A program made the position numbers and the translations under genes. DNA of 64,000 nucleotides from Paracoccus zhejiangensis. Lineage in GTDB: Bacteria > Pseudomonadota > Alphaproteobacteria > Rhodobacterales > Rhodobacteraceae. The stretch covers positions 2,418,001 through 2,482,000 of the forward strand of contig NZ_CP025430.1 of assembly GCF_002847445.1 (NCBI RefSeq), in the 5' to 3' direction. Positions 50,689 through 59,446 of this stretch are shown here, in pieces. Every line of letters starts with the position of its first letter. Positions within the stretch are counted from its first letter, which is position 1. Below the pieces are notes generated by a model. That model did not search any database and was not told where the DNA came from. It saw only the letters and a list, made by a program, of their open reading frames with translations.

Positions 50689-51585
50689 TCAGCTATCGTC
50701 CGAAGCCCTGACCAGACGCCTTGTCTCGGTCAGCAGCGCCTTGATCGCCGGCGGTTCGGGGTCGCGCCAGGGGGCGATCAGGCCAACGGCGTGATTGGGC
50801 GTCGCGCCCTCCAAGGCGATCAGTTTCAAGGGTTTTCCCTCGGTCAGGAACGCGGCGATGCCCTCGGGCAGGATGGTCAGCGCGTTCTCGGCCAGGACCT
50901 GCGAGACCATGACGATGGTCGAGTTCGCCTCGACCGCCACCCGGGGCACGATCCCGGCCTCGGCAAAGGCGCGATTGATGATCCGGCGGTTCTGCATGTC
51001 GGCGGTCAAGAGGCATAGGGGCTGCCCGTCCAGCGCCGACCAGGGCAGCGAATCGGCCTTCGCAAAGGGATGATCCTCGCGGGCGATGATCATGTAACGC
51101 TCGTTGTAGAGCCTGACCGACGTCACCTTTCCCAGGGGTTCGTTGTCCAGGTAGGAGATCCCGGCATCCACCTCGAGCCCGTCCAGCATCTGCAGGATCT
51201 CGATCGAGGTCCGCGACAGGAAGGTGAATTCCACATGGGGATGCGCCTTGCGGAAATGCGCCGAGATGCGGGCGGCCCAGGGCAGCGCGGTCGGGATCAC
51301 GGCGATGCGCAAACGGCCGGCCAGACCATGCCGCGCGACCCGCATTTCCTCGCGCAACTGCCGGGCATCGCCGACGATGCGCTTGGCCCAAAGCAGCGCC
51401 GTCTCGCCCTCGGGCGTCAGCCCGCCATAGCGCGAGCCGCGCAGGATCAACAGAACGCCCAGCTGCCCCTCAAGCTGCTTGATCCCGGCGGACAGCGAGG
51501 GCTGGGTGATCCCGAGGCTTTGCGCCGCGCGGCCGAAATGGCCTTCCTTGGCGACGGCGAGGAACATTTCCAGCTTGTCGATCAC
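50689..51585 (-). CDS. LysR-family transcriptional regulator upstream of the formate dehydrogenase operon
   Basis: A 298-residue regulator: winged helix with EGHFGRAAQSLGITQPSLSA (about 15-34) and an effector domain. It sits 86 bases upstream of fdsG on the same strand, so it is probably the FdsR-like activator of formate dehydrogenase, although FdsR genes elsewhere may be divergent. Its 82-base upstream gap from the Crp-type gene may hold its promoter. Confidence 0.88.
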   Translation of the reverse strand: MIDKLEMFLAVAKEGHFGRAAQSLGITQPSLSAGIKQLEGQLGVLLILRGSRYGGLTPEGETALLWAKRIVGDARQLREEMRVARHGLAGRLRIAVIPTALPWAARISAHFRKAHPHVEFTFLSRTSIEILQMLDGLEVDAGISYLDNEPLGKVTSVRLYNERYMIIAREDHPFAKADSLPWSALDGQPLCLLTADMQNRRIINRAFAEAGIVPRVAVEANSTIVMVSQVLAENALTILPEGIAAFLTEGKPLKLIALEGATPNHAVGLIAPWRDPEPPAIKALLTETRRLVRASDDS

Positions 51586-51667
51586 GCGAATCCTCCGGCG
51601 CGGCTTCCCCGGTCATGCTGTGGCGAAGGCACGGGCCGATGCAACACGCGAGATGACACCGCGCGCC

Positions 51668-52339
51668 CTAGCGTACCACGTCACCCATCCGCTCCAGCCC
51701 TTCGCGGTCCAGCACGCGGATCTTTCCCTTGCCAAGCCCGATCAGGCCCTCGTCCTGCAGCTTCGCCAGCTTGCGATTGATCGCCTGACGCGAGCAGCCG
51801 ATCATCCCGGCCAGCTGCGCCTGACTGATTTCCACATCCGGCCGCTTCGGACTGCTCAGCTGACCCAGGTAGATGCAAAGCCGCTGATCCAGCGTATAGA
51901 ACTGGTTGATGATCAGCAGCCGGTTGTCGCGCATCAGCCGTTCATACATGGTCGACAGAATGTTGCGGAAGAACTGGACCGAGCCGATGCGCTCGATGAT
52001 CTGGGCGGTCGGGCAGAACAGAAGCGTGGTGTTCGGAAGCGTGGTGCAGCTTGCCGCGCAGGGATTGTCGGTCAGCGCCTCGACCTCGCCCAGAACCTCA
52101 CCGGCCCCGGCGATATAGATCAGAGAGCTGTTTCCGTCCTCATCGCAATGGCTGACCTCAACCCGTCCGTGGGCGACGAGAAACAGCCCCGCCGCGGGCA
52201 CGCCTTGCGTCAGGATCTCGACTGGCGAGCTGTGGCTGCGGACGAGGCACTGGTCGATGAAACTGGTTCTGGTCTCGTCGGGCAGGTTCGCCAGGATGTT
52301 CGCCCGCAGGAGATTGGGAAAGGCCGTGCTGTTCCTCAC
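51668..52339 (-). CDS. Crp/Fnr-family transcriptional regulator
   Basis: A 223-residue regulator starting at a GTG that overlaps the cytochrome gene stop (GTGA). The cyclic nucleotide-like beta-barrel (about 20-115) and a C-terminal winged helix (ISQAQLAGMIGCSRQAINRK, about 168-187) are present. The phosphate-binding Arg-Ser of true CRP is not seen: the segment reads PCAASC. There is no N-terminal FNR cysteine set. It may therefore sense something other than cAMP. It is the last gene of the molybdenum hydroxylase operon and probably regulates it. Confidence 0.88.
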   Translation of the reverse strand: MRNSTAFPNLLRANILANLPDETRTSFIDQCLVRSHSSPVEILTQGVPAAGLFLVAHGRVEVSHCDEDGNSSLIYIAGAGEVLGEVEALTDNPCAASCTTLPNTTLLFCPTAQIIERIGSVQFFRNILSTMYERLMRDNRLLIINQFYTLDQRLCIYLGQLSSPKRPDVEISQAQLAGMIGCSRQAINRKLAKLQDEGLIGLGKGKIRVLDREGLERMGDVVR

Positions 52340-53274
52340 CGATCGGCCCGTGGCAGCAAGGTCGGTCGGCAGGCGGCCTGATCGGGATCGAGGCAGCAAG
52401 AGCGGATCTGGTCGATGGCAGGGCCGTAGATTGTCGTCCAAGTTTCTATATCCTGATTGAAATCCGGTGGCATGGCGTGGGTAAAGGCATAGCTGCGGGC
52501 CAGCGCATCCGCCCCGGTCGGGACAGTCTGGCCGGTCATTACCCGGGTCAGCGCGCCGCAGGTCTGGTCGGTGCCGATGCGGTGGCACGAGAGGCAGGTG
52601 TTGTCCGCGAGATCAAAGGTCCGGGTCGGCCATGCGTCAAAGCCGAATTCCGGGCCGACATGGAAATAGGGGCCGAAGGGCGCAGCCGGCAGTTCCGAGA
52701 TGACCTGCCCGACGAAGGGCGAATACATGAAGGGGTCGTTGTCGTGGCAGGTGCCGCAGCCATCCGTGGCCACGTCCTCCGGCGCGGTCCAGAATCCGTT
52801 ATCCTGTTCCGCCACGGGCGAGCGCACCGCCCGGCCCGACACCGGTTGCCCGTCACGCCCCGAGGCCTGGAACCAGCAGGTCGCCCCGGTCGCGGGGTTG
52901 TGGGCGATCACGTCGATCTCGTCGAAGTCCAGACTGTCCGCCGCGCGAATGACCTTCTGGCGGCACATGACCGAGACCATCATCCGCTCGGTCGAAAGGT
53001 TCAGGATGCGGGAATGCGGCACGCATTGGCCATCGGAGCCCAGTCCGTTGTCCAGAAGCGAGGGTCGGTCGCAGGTCATGCCCGGCACCGGATCGGTGAC
53101 CGGCTGTCCGTCCTGCGTGACCGGCACCGGCACGCCATCGGCGCAGGAGAAATCGGGCAGATCGCCGATGGCTTCCCGGCATTGCGCGGCATAGGCCTGA
53201 TGGCTGGTCTGGGCCGAGACGCCGGTCCCTGCTGCCAGCAGCGTCGCCGTTGCGAAAAGCAGCGCCCGGATCAT
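52336..53274 (-). CDS. Periplasmic di-haem cytochrome c of the molybdenum hydroxylase operon
   Basis: A 312-residue protein with a Sec signal (about 1-20, ending GVSA). Two haem-attachment motifs are seen: CGTCHD (about 170) and CLSCHR (about 228). The N-terminal half carries several further cysteines (CREAIGDLPDFSC, CDRPS, CVPHS) that are not haem motifs and may form disulfides. It overlaps the 2Fe-2S subunit gene by four bases and the Crp gene by four. It likely takes electrons from the periplasmic hydroxylase to the respiratory chain. Confidence 0.85.
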   Translation of the reverse strand: MIRALLFATATLLAAGTGVSAQTSHQAYAAQCREAIGDLPDFSCADGVPVPVTQDGQPVTDPVPGMTCDRPSLLDNGLGSDGQCVPHSRILNLSTERMMVSVMCRQKVIRAADSLDFDEIDVIAHNPATGATCWFQASGRDGQPVSGRAVRSPVAEQDNGFWTAPEDVATDGCGTCHDNDPFMYSPFVGQVISELPAAPFGPYFHVGPEFGFDAWPTRTFDLADNTCLSCHRIGTDQTCGALTRVMTGQTVPTGADALARSYAFTHAMPPDFNQDIETWTTIYGPAIDQIRSCCLDPDQAACRPTLLPRADR

Positions 53275-53792
53275 GTCGCGTCGCTCCCTTCCGCCAGAAC
53301 CGACAGCGCAACCTCTTTCAGCGCCTGCGCATAGCGCACATAGCCCGAGCAGCGACAGATATGGTCGCCAATGGCACGGGCGATCGCCGCGTCCAGTTGG
53401 TCCGGCGGCACAGGCCGGGCCGCCAGCCCTTCGAGGAAAAGCTGGGCCGCCATGACGAAGCCGGGGGCGCAATAGCCGCACTGGAACGAGAAATGGCTGA
53501 GAAAGGCCTGCTGGATCGGCAGCAGGCCTTCTTTCGACGTGACGCCTTCGATGGTGGTGATCTCGGCGCCCGCCAGCAGCGACAGCGGGGTCGAGCAACT
53601 GACGACAGGCGTGCCGCCAGGGTTCGGTGCCTTGGCCATGACCACGGTGCAGGCCCGGCAGACACCGATGCCGCAACCGAACTTGGTGCCGGTCAGGTTC
53701 AGGTCGTCATGCAGGAAATCGATCAGCCGATCCGTGCCGCGTTCGTCGGCGACCTCCTGCGGCTGGCCGTTGACGGTGAAACGCAGGCTCAT
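53271..53792 (-). CDS. 2Fe-2S subunit of an aldehyde/isoquinoline oxidoreductase (IorA-like)
   Basis: A 173-residue protein with two 2Fe-2S clusters. Plant-type site: cysteines in GCGIGVCRACTV (about 40-48) and VSCSTP; second site: CGYC and CRCSG (about 105-155). It is the small subunit of xanthine oxidase-family molybdenum hydroxylases (IorA, QorS type), passing electrons from Mo to the cytochrome. Overlaps both neighbours by four bases. Confidence 0.93.
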   Translation of the reverse strand: MSLRFTVNGQPQEVADERGTDRLIDFLHDDLNLTGTKFGCGIGVCRACTVVMAKAPNPGGTPVVSCSTPLSLLAGAEITTIEGVTSKEGLLPIQQAFLSHFSFQCGYCAPGFVMAAQLFLEGLAARPVPPDQLDAAIARAIGDHICRCSGYVRYAQALKEVALSVLAEGSDAT

Positions 53793-56647
53793 GACGCCAA
53801 CCCCTGCAAGATCTTCTGCGACGTGATCGGCAGCGAGGCATAGCGCCGCCCCACCGCGTCAAAGAGCGCGTTCGAAATCGCCGGCGCGACCGAGCACATG
53901 ACGGCCTCGGCAATGCCGCGCCCTGCCCGGCCATCGCCCGGGGTTTCCTTGAGGATCACCAGCTCCTGCGCCCGAACGCCGGGCGCATAGCTGGTGGCCA
54001 GAGGCAGATCGGCCATGCGCGGCAGGTGATAGCGGTTCAGGTTCCAGAGCCCGTTGGCCGGCCCCTCCATGCCCTCCGGCATGTCCTCCATCAGCGCATA
54101 GCCAATGGCCATGGCGATCCCGCCCTGCGACTGGCCCGAGACCAGTTCCGGCACATGGATCCGCCCCGCGTTCAGGACGCTCAGCACGTTCTGCACCTCG
54201 ACGCGGCCATTCGCACGGTCGACCGTCAACCCGACGACATTCAGGCAGGGCGCCCAGACATAGCGGGAATAGCGCGTGGTCAGGGCATCGGGTCCGACGG
54301 TGTTCTGGCGAGGGATCGGCGTCGGCGCTTGGTCCTGCGCGCTGTAAGTGGCGAGACCGTCGAGGCGCAGGCGCAGCGTCCCACCCGCGGTGGCGAAATC
54401 GGCCTCGGCCCAGCTAGACTGGAAATAAGCATGGCCCAGTGCACCGGTCGGCAGCGGCTCGTCGGAGCGAAGGCTGGCGTGGATTTCCTGCGCCAACTGC
54501 CGATGGCTCACGGGCGGCATGAATCCCCGGATATCGACCAGAAATCCGTCCACCCATGCCACTTCGCTCGACACCAGGTCGGGCAACTGCCACAGCCGCC
54601 GGGCTGCGGGCAGGATGCTGCCCTCGAACAAGGCGCGCGCCGTTTCCTTCACCGTATGGACCTGATGCAGCCCGGTCAGGCAGGCCGAGGACGAGCCGGT
54701 GCTTTTCGCCGTCCAGTTCGGATTGGCCCAACGCTGCTTTGCCGGATCATCCGTCGTCAGCCCGGTCTGGCCGAAGAGGTCATAATCCGCCATCTCGATG
54801 CTGCTGGCATTCGCACCCAGATGCTCGCCGATGGCCACGGACAGCGTGGTAGCCGAACCATTGCCCATGTCGACCGCATCGGACTGCACGCTGAAACTGC
54901 CATCTGGTGCCATCCTGACCGCCGCGACCATGCCATCGCCCGAGGTGCCATAGGCCTGCAGCGAGAGGGCAAGGCCGGTGCCATAGCTGATGCCCCGTGC
55001 GGCGAACTCGGCCTTGATCGCGGCACGATCGCGCCACAGTGGATGCGCCTCGGCAATGTCCAGCATCTCGGCTAACCGCAGTTCCTGCGCGATCGGCCCG
55101 CCGGCGACCGTGGTGCTGGTTTCTGTCGCCAGATTGGCGCGGCGCAGCGCGACAGGATCCCAGCCCTGCCCTGCTGCCAGATCATCCAGCGCGGTCTCGA
55201 TGGCGAAATAGGCCTGTGGCCCGCCAAAGCCCCGCTGCGACCCGCCCGAGATGTTCTGGCTGTGTCGCGCCTCGGCAAAAATGTTCGCCATCGGCAGTTG
55301 GTAGGCGCCGCCGGCGCAGAGCGCCGCCAGCGCCGCGCAATAGGGGCTGAGGTTCTTGCGTCCGCCGCCGTCGAAGGCGAAATTCATCTCGACCAGCTTT
55401 AGCGACATGTCCGGGCCTGCGGTCAGCGCGCCCTTGACGGTTGTGCCGTGGCGCTTCAACCCGGTACGGAACTGCTCAAACCGGTCCAGCGCCAGACGGA
55501 CGGGATGACCCTCGGCAAAGGGTGCCGCCAGCGCCAGCATCAGCTTGAAGGGCGAACTGTCGCGCCCGCCGAAGCCGCCACCGGGGGGACAGGGGGTCAG
55601 GTTGATCGCCTCGACCTTCACCGGGGAATCCGCCGAGCCGAACATCCCGGCAAGGTCGCGGACATCGCCATCGGGCGATTGGGTGCCAAGGACGATGTTC
55701 AGTGCCGCCGTCTCGGCATCGTACCAGACCAGCCCGGCTTCCGGTTCGAGGAACATCGGATCGGTGGCCTGCATGTCGCAGGCGATGGACTGGGTGATGT
55801 AATCGGGATGGGCCGCGATCTCGGCGGCGATCCTGCCCTGCCAGCCCGGCACCTCGGCCAGGTAACTCGCGGGATCGGCGCTGGCATAGCTGAACTGCTG
55901 GCCGTTCAGATCGTATTTCACATAGGTCGTCTGCGGCGGGAAAATCTCTCCCATATTCTCGGACCGGCTGACATCCGTCGCATAGACCTGAAAGTCGGTA
56001 TCGCGAAAGCGCATCTCGCGCTGCGCCGCGCGACAGGCGACAGCGCTGTCGAAAAGCAAAAGCGCGACCGCCTGGCCGAGATAGTTCGGGGTCGCGCCCG
56101 GCTGCACGATCAGGTCAAACTCCTGCCCGGTCGGCCTGTCGAAGCCTTGCAGTTGCTTTCCGGTCTGCCGGGCCTGCTGCAGCTTCTCGTCGATCGCCAG
56201 ATCGCGGCGGCGGACCAGTTTGGGCGAGCGCAGCGACTTTGACATGTCATCGCCATAGACGATGCGCCGGGGTTGTGCGGCCTTGCTCAGCGATGACAGG
56301 TCCAGCCCCAGAAAGGCATGATCGGTAGACAGCGCATAGAGATAGAGGGCGTGCCATTGGGTGGCGGGCCAGCCCGGCATGTCCCGCGCGGCATAGTCAC
56401 GCGCGAAGATCTTGTCGCCGCGCACCTTGGCGAGGCCGTCGATGCGCTGTGTGGCGATGCCCGGCTTTCCCAGCGCGTCCGGGGGGAATGTCATCGGCTG
56501 CGAGGAATGCGCGGACACTGCCCGGGGAAGGCCCAGTACAGAAACGGCGATCAGTCCGCTGGCGGATGCGATGAAACTGCGCCGGCTCAACCGGTCGTCA
56601 GCCGTTATGGCACCGGCCAAACCCGGCTTGGTCCGAGACGCGGACAT
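53789..56647 (-). CDS. Molybdopterin-binding large subunit, Tat-exported (IorB-like aldehyde/isoquinoline oxidoreductase)
   Basis: A 952-residue molybdenum hydroxylase. A twin-arginine signal (SRRSFIASASG, about residues 21-31, followed by a hydrophobic stretch ending PRAVSA) implies folded export to the periplasm. Mo-pterin regions include GGGFGGRDSSPF, GGSQRGFGGPQAY, and the C-terminal GIAMAIGYALMEDMPEG and RGIAEAVMCSVAPA (which supplies a Glu near residue 925). No FAD subunit is encoded, consistent with the IorAB/aldehyde group that uses cytochrome c. Substrate: an aldehyde or N-heterocycle, unresolved. First gene of the operon. Confidence 0.92.
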   Translation of the reverse strand: MSASRTKPGLAGAITADDRLSRRSFIASASGLIAVSVLGLPRAVSAHSSQPMTFPPDALGKPGIATQRIDGLAKVRGDKIFARDYAARDMPGWPATQWHALYLYALSTDHAFLGLDLSSLSKAAQPRRIVYGDDMSKSLRSPKLVRRRDLAIDEKLQQARQTGKQLQGFDRPTGQEFDLIVQPGATPNYLGQAVALLLFDSAVACRAAQREMRFRDTDFQVYATDVSRSENMGEIFPPQTTYVKYDLNGQQFSYASADPASYLAEVPGWQGRIAAEIAAHPDYITQSIACDMQATDPMFLEPEAGLVWYDAETAALNIVLGTQSPDGDVRDLAGMFGSADSPVKVEAINLTPCPPGGGFGGRDSSPFKLMLALAAPFAEGHPVRLALDRFEQFRTGLKRHGTTVKGALTAGPDMSLKLVEMNFAFDGGGRKNLSPYCAALAALCAGGAYQLPMANIFAEARHSQNISGGSQRGFGGPQAYFAIETALDDLAAGQGWDPVALRRANLATETSTTVAGGPIAQELRLAEMLDIAEAHPLWRDRAAIKAEFAARGISYGTGLALSLQAYGTSGDGMVAAVRMAPDGSFSVQSDAVDMGNGSATTLSVAIGEHLGANASSIEMADYDLFGQTGLTTDDPAKQRWANPNWTAKSTGSSSACLTGLHQVHTVKETARALFEGSILPAARRLWQLPDLVSSEVAWVDGFLVDIRGFMPPVSHRQLAQEIHASLRSDEPLPTGALGHAYFQSSWAEADFATAGGTLRLRLDGLATYSAQDQAPTPIPRQNTVGPDALTTRYSRYVWAPCLNVVGLTVDRANGRVEVQNVLSVLNAGRIHVPELVSGQSQGGIAMAIGYALMEDMPEGMEGPANGLWNLNRYHLPRMADLPLATSYAPGVRAQELVILKETPGDGRAGRGIAEAVMCSVAPAISNALFDAVGRRYASLPITSQKILQGLAS

Positions 56648-56714
56648 CTGTAGGCTCCCGTCTTTGGCAGCGAAGCGGGCGGGACCGATAAATCGTCCGA
56701 TACTCGAATTGAAA

Positions 56715-56729
56715 CAGGTAGTTCACCTG
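56715..56729. promoter_or_regulatory. Small inverted repeat upstream of the hydroxylase operon
   Basis: CAGGT (56715-56719), five bases, ACCTG (56725-56729), 68 bases upstream of the IorB-like start, within an AT-richer stretch; a possible operator. Confidence 0.3.
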
Positions 56730-57268
56730 CCATCAAAGACAAAAAGATTAACAGCCGCAAGTAAAATAATCGGACAAAATCACAACCGGGAGCGGAGAAG
56801 GCGAGGCCAGCGTAGGGCTTTTCCTGCCCCTCGCCAGCGCTCGCGGCGTTTCGTCGCGGATCGGGAGCGGTTCCAATGTGCTCGCATCGCAGAGGCGCAA
56901 ACGCCAGCGACCCGCGCCAGAGATGGCGCAGGTGGGTTGCGGACTTGACGGAGGCTCCGGCCATCCCGGCCCGAAGTCATCCGGTCAGAACGCCTTTCAC
57001 CCGACACCACCAGAAGGGTTCCTGCCGATGTCGGGCGAAATCAGCGGTCTGTCTGGCCCGGGGGGACTCGGGCAAGACAGGACCGCGCAGCAGACAAGCG
57101 GCAGCAGGGGAAGCCGCTTCCGAGAACCCGCCTACTCTGTCGATGGCCCGCCCGGTGCTGCCAAGCCAGCCGGAAGTACCCTCGAAGAGACTGGGCGGAA
57201 AAACCACCACATCCCGGCTGACAACGGGGCTGCACTGCCGCAGCACCGTCGGGTGCGGGGGAATTTTT

Positions 57269-57313
57269 GGACCTGGTCGGTCAACCCCAGTTAAGTCGAT
57301 CCCGACCAGGTCC
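57269..57313. repeat. 12-bp inverted repeat with 21-base spacer
   Basis: GGACCTGGTCGG (57269-57280) and CCGACCAGGTCC (57302-57313) are perfect inverse copies. The left arm follows TTTTT; no T-run follows the right arm, so this is not a standard terminator on the plus strand. It may be a recombination remnant or operator. Confidence 0.5.
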
Positions 57314-57703
57314 GAGCGTCATCATTGTCGGCCTTCACGTCCCCGCCAAGGAACGCGAAGGAAGATGTCTGAGGGAACATCTGCTGGTGGGCGAACGACA
57401 ATGGCAACAACACCTTGAACAAAAACGGAAGCGAGGTGAGAACGCGAAACCGTCACGATGCTTCCGAACCGGCACTAGCTACACCCACAACCTAGCCGAT
57501 ACACGCAGAGCGAATGTCGCCTGCACGACACTTGCGTCAAGAATATTAACCTTGAAGTAGTCGAAACGATCATCTGACTCATCTTGCAGGCACAGATTGT
57601 TCCCGCACCCGGTCCTGAGGTTCTGGCCAGTCCCGTGATTATTGCGCACAAACCTTGCCGGGCCGGGCCACAATGCCCGGCGGGAGTTGCAGAGGAGACG
57701 ACC

Positions 57704-58129
57704 ATGGAGCTTGACCTGACCACCGCGCGCAGGATCGCCGACGATTGCCTGTCGATCGCCGCCGAGATGGGCCTGAAGCCGATCACCGTGGCGGTGATCG
57801 ATGCAGCCGGCAATCTGAAGGTGCTTCTGCGGCAGGATGGCACCAGCACGCTGCGGCCTGAGATTGCGCAGGGCAAGGCCAAGGGGGCTGTGGCGCTGGG
57901 GCTCGGCTCGCGCACGATCTTCGAGCGCGCGAAGGAACAGCCCTATTTTATCCAGTCGATGAATGCGCTCGCTGGTGGCAAGCTGGTGCCGGTGCCGGGC
58001 GGCGTGCTGATCCGCCACGAGGGCCGGATCATCGGCGCGGTGGGCATCACCGGCGACAGTTCCGACAATGACGAAACCTGCGCCAAGCGCGCCATCGAGG
58101 CGGCGGGCCTGGTCGCGGATGGCGGCTGA
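57704..58129 (+). CDS. GlcG/HbpS-family protein
   Basis: A 141-residue alpha/beta protein of the GlcG/HbpS family: MELDLTTARRIADDCLSIAAEM, VAVIDAAGNLKVLLRQDG, GGVLIRHEGRIIGAVGITGD. Homologues sit with glycolate oxidase genes or bind haem. Strong site AGAGGAG. Here it faces the aminotransferase gene tail to tail (8 bases) and is 1.3 kb from the FAD/Fe-S dehydrogenase. Confidence 0.88.
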   Translation: MELDLTTARRIADDCLSIAAEMGLKPITVAVIDAAGNLKVLLRQDGTSTLRPEIAQGKAKGAVALGLGSRTIFERAKEQPYFIQSMNALAGGKLVPVPGGVLIRHEGRIIGAVGITGDSSDNDETCAKRAIEAAGLVADGG

Positions 58130-58137
58130 GCCACCCG

Positions 58138-59328
58138 CTATTCGGCGGCGATCCCCGGCGCAGCGGTCTGGTCCAGCACCGCCATCGCTGCATCGACGCC
58201 GCCCGCGCGATGCGGCACCCCGGCCTTGCGCAGCCCGAGTTCCACCCCGGTCAGCGTCCCGATCAGCGTCAGGTCGTTGATGTCGCCCAGATGGCCGATA
58301 CGAAACACCTTGTCCGCGACCTTCGAGAGGCCGTTACCGAGCGAAATATCGTAATGTTTCAGCGCCGTCGCGCGGAAGGCATCGGCGCTGTGACCCTCGG
58401 GCATCATGACAGCCGTCAGCACACCGCTTTCCTGTCCCTGCCGCTGGCACAGAACCTCCAGCCCCCATTGCCGCACGGCGGCGCGGGTTGCCGCGCCATG
58501 CCGCTGATGCCGGGCAAAGACGTTCTCCAGCCCCTCCTCATGCAGCATGGCAATCGCCTCGTTCAATCCGAACAGCAGGTTCGTCGCCGGCGTATAGGGG
58601 AAATAGCCGGTGGCATTGCTGGCCTTCATCTCGCGCCAGTCCCAATAGGATCGCCGCATCCCGCCCGTTTCCGAGGCCGCCATGGCCTTATCGCTGACCG
58701 CGTTGAAGGAAATTCCCGGTGGCAGCATCAGCCCCTTCTGCGAGCCCGAGACCGCGACATCGACGCCCCAGTCGTCAAAGCGGAAATCGATCGAGGCGAG
58801 GCCCGAGATCGTGTCGACCATCAACAGCGCCGGGTGCCCCGCCGCGTCGATGGCCTGCCGCACCTCGGCCACGGGCGAGACCGAGCCGGTCGAGGTCTCG
58901 TTATGGACCACGCAGACCGCCTTGATCTCATGGTCCCTGTCCGCACGCAGCCGCGCCTCGATGGCGTCGGGATCGGCACCGCCGCGCCAGTCGCCGGCGA
59001 TGAACTCGGGAACGAGGCCCAGCTTTTCCGCCATCTTCTTCCACATGGCAGCGAAATGCCCGGTCTCGTACATCAGCACCCGGTCGCGCTCGGACAGCGC
59101 ATTGACCAGCGCGGCCTCCCACGCGCCGGTGCCCGAGGCGGGATAGATGATGACATCCTGACGGGTCTTGAAGACCGACTTCATGCCGTCAAGTGCCTGC
59201 CGCCCGACGCCGGCGAAATCCGGCCCGCGATGGTCGATCACCTGCGCCGAGATGGCCCGCAGCACGCGGTCGGGAACCGGGCTCGGGCCGGGGATCTGCA
59301 GGAAATGGCGGCCGGCGCGCTGGGTCAT
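58138..59328 (-). CDS. Aminotransferase class V, serine-glyoxylate type
   Basis: A 396-residue PLP enzyme. GPSPVPDRVL near the N-terminus, PASGTGAWEAALVNAL, and the Schiff-base Lys in SGSQKGLMLPPG, along with GLENVFARHQRHG and FRIGHLGDIND, fit the serine-glyoxylate/aspartate-glyoxylate branch (SgaA, BhcA). It would turn glyoxylate into glycine using serine, aspartate or another donor. No bhcB, bhcC or bhcD gene is in the window. It is divergent from the FAD/Fe-S dehydrogenase, with GGAGG-like AGGGAGG upstream. Confidence 0.88.
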   Translation of the reverse strand: MTQRAGRHFLQIPGPSPVPDRVLRAISAQVIDHRGPDFAGVGRQALDGMKSVFKTRQDVIIYPASGTGAWEAALVNALSERDRVLMYETGHFAAMWKKMAEKLGLVPEFIAGDWRGGADPDAIEARLRADRDHEIKAVCVVHNETSTGSVSPVAEVRQAIDAAGHPALLMVDTISGLASIDFRFDDWGVDVAVSGSQKGLMLPPGISFNAVSDKAMAASETGGMRRSYWDWREMKASNATGYFPYTPATNLLFGLNEAIAMLHEEGLENVFARHQRHGAATRAAVRQWGLEVLCQRQGQESGVLTAVMMPEGHSADAFRATALKHYDISLGNGLSKVADKVFRIGHLGDINDLTLIGTLTGVELGLRKAGVPHRAGGVDAAMAVLDQTAAPGIAAE

Positions 59329-59446
59329 CTTGTCCTCCCTCTGGGCCAGATGCCCAAGTTGCGTTTTTAATTTTGCATTATATATTCATTTCGACTAGTC
59401 CTGAGTCAACAGGCTTGTGACGAGAGACGTTGGACGAGGGGGCGGG

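Larger units (their letters stand above)
56648..57703. other. Gene-poor region of about 1 kb between the hydroxylase operon and the GlcG-like gene
   Basis: No reading frame here shows recognisable protein sequence; the open frames are low in complexity and have no ribosome sites. The part nearest 56648 must hold the promoter of the hydroxylase operon; an inverted repeat CAGGT/ACCTG lies at 56715-56729. A further 12-bp inverted repeat is at 57269-57313. Parts of this stretch read like degraded coding or mobile DNA, but nothing is identifiable. Confidence 0.4.

Noticed and set aside
56876..57560. Open frames in the gap before the GlcG-like gene
   Set aside because: No ribosome site, no recognised motif, and compositions typical of random high-GC frames.
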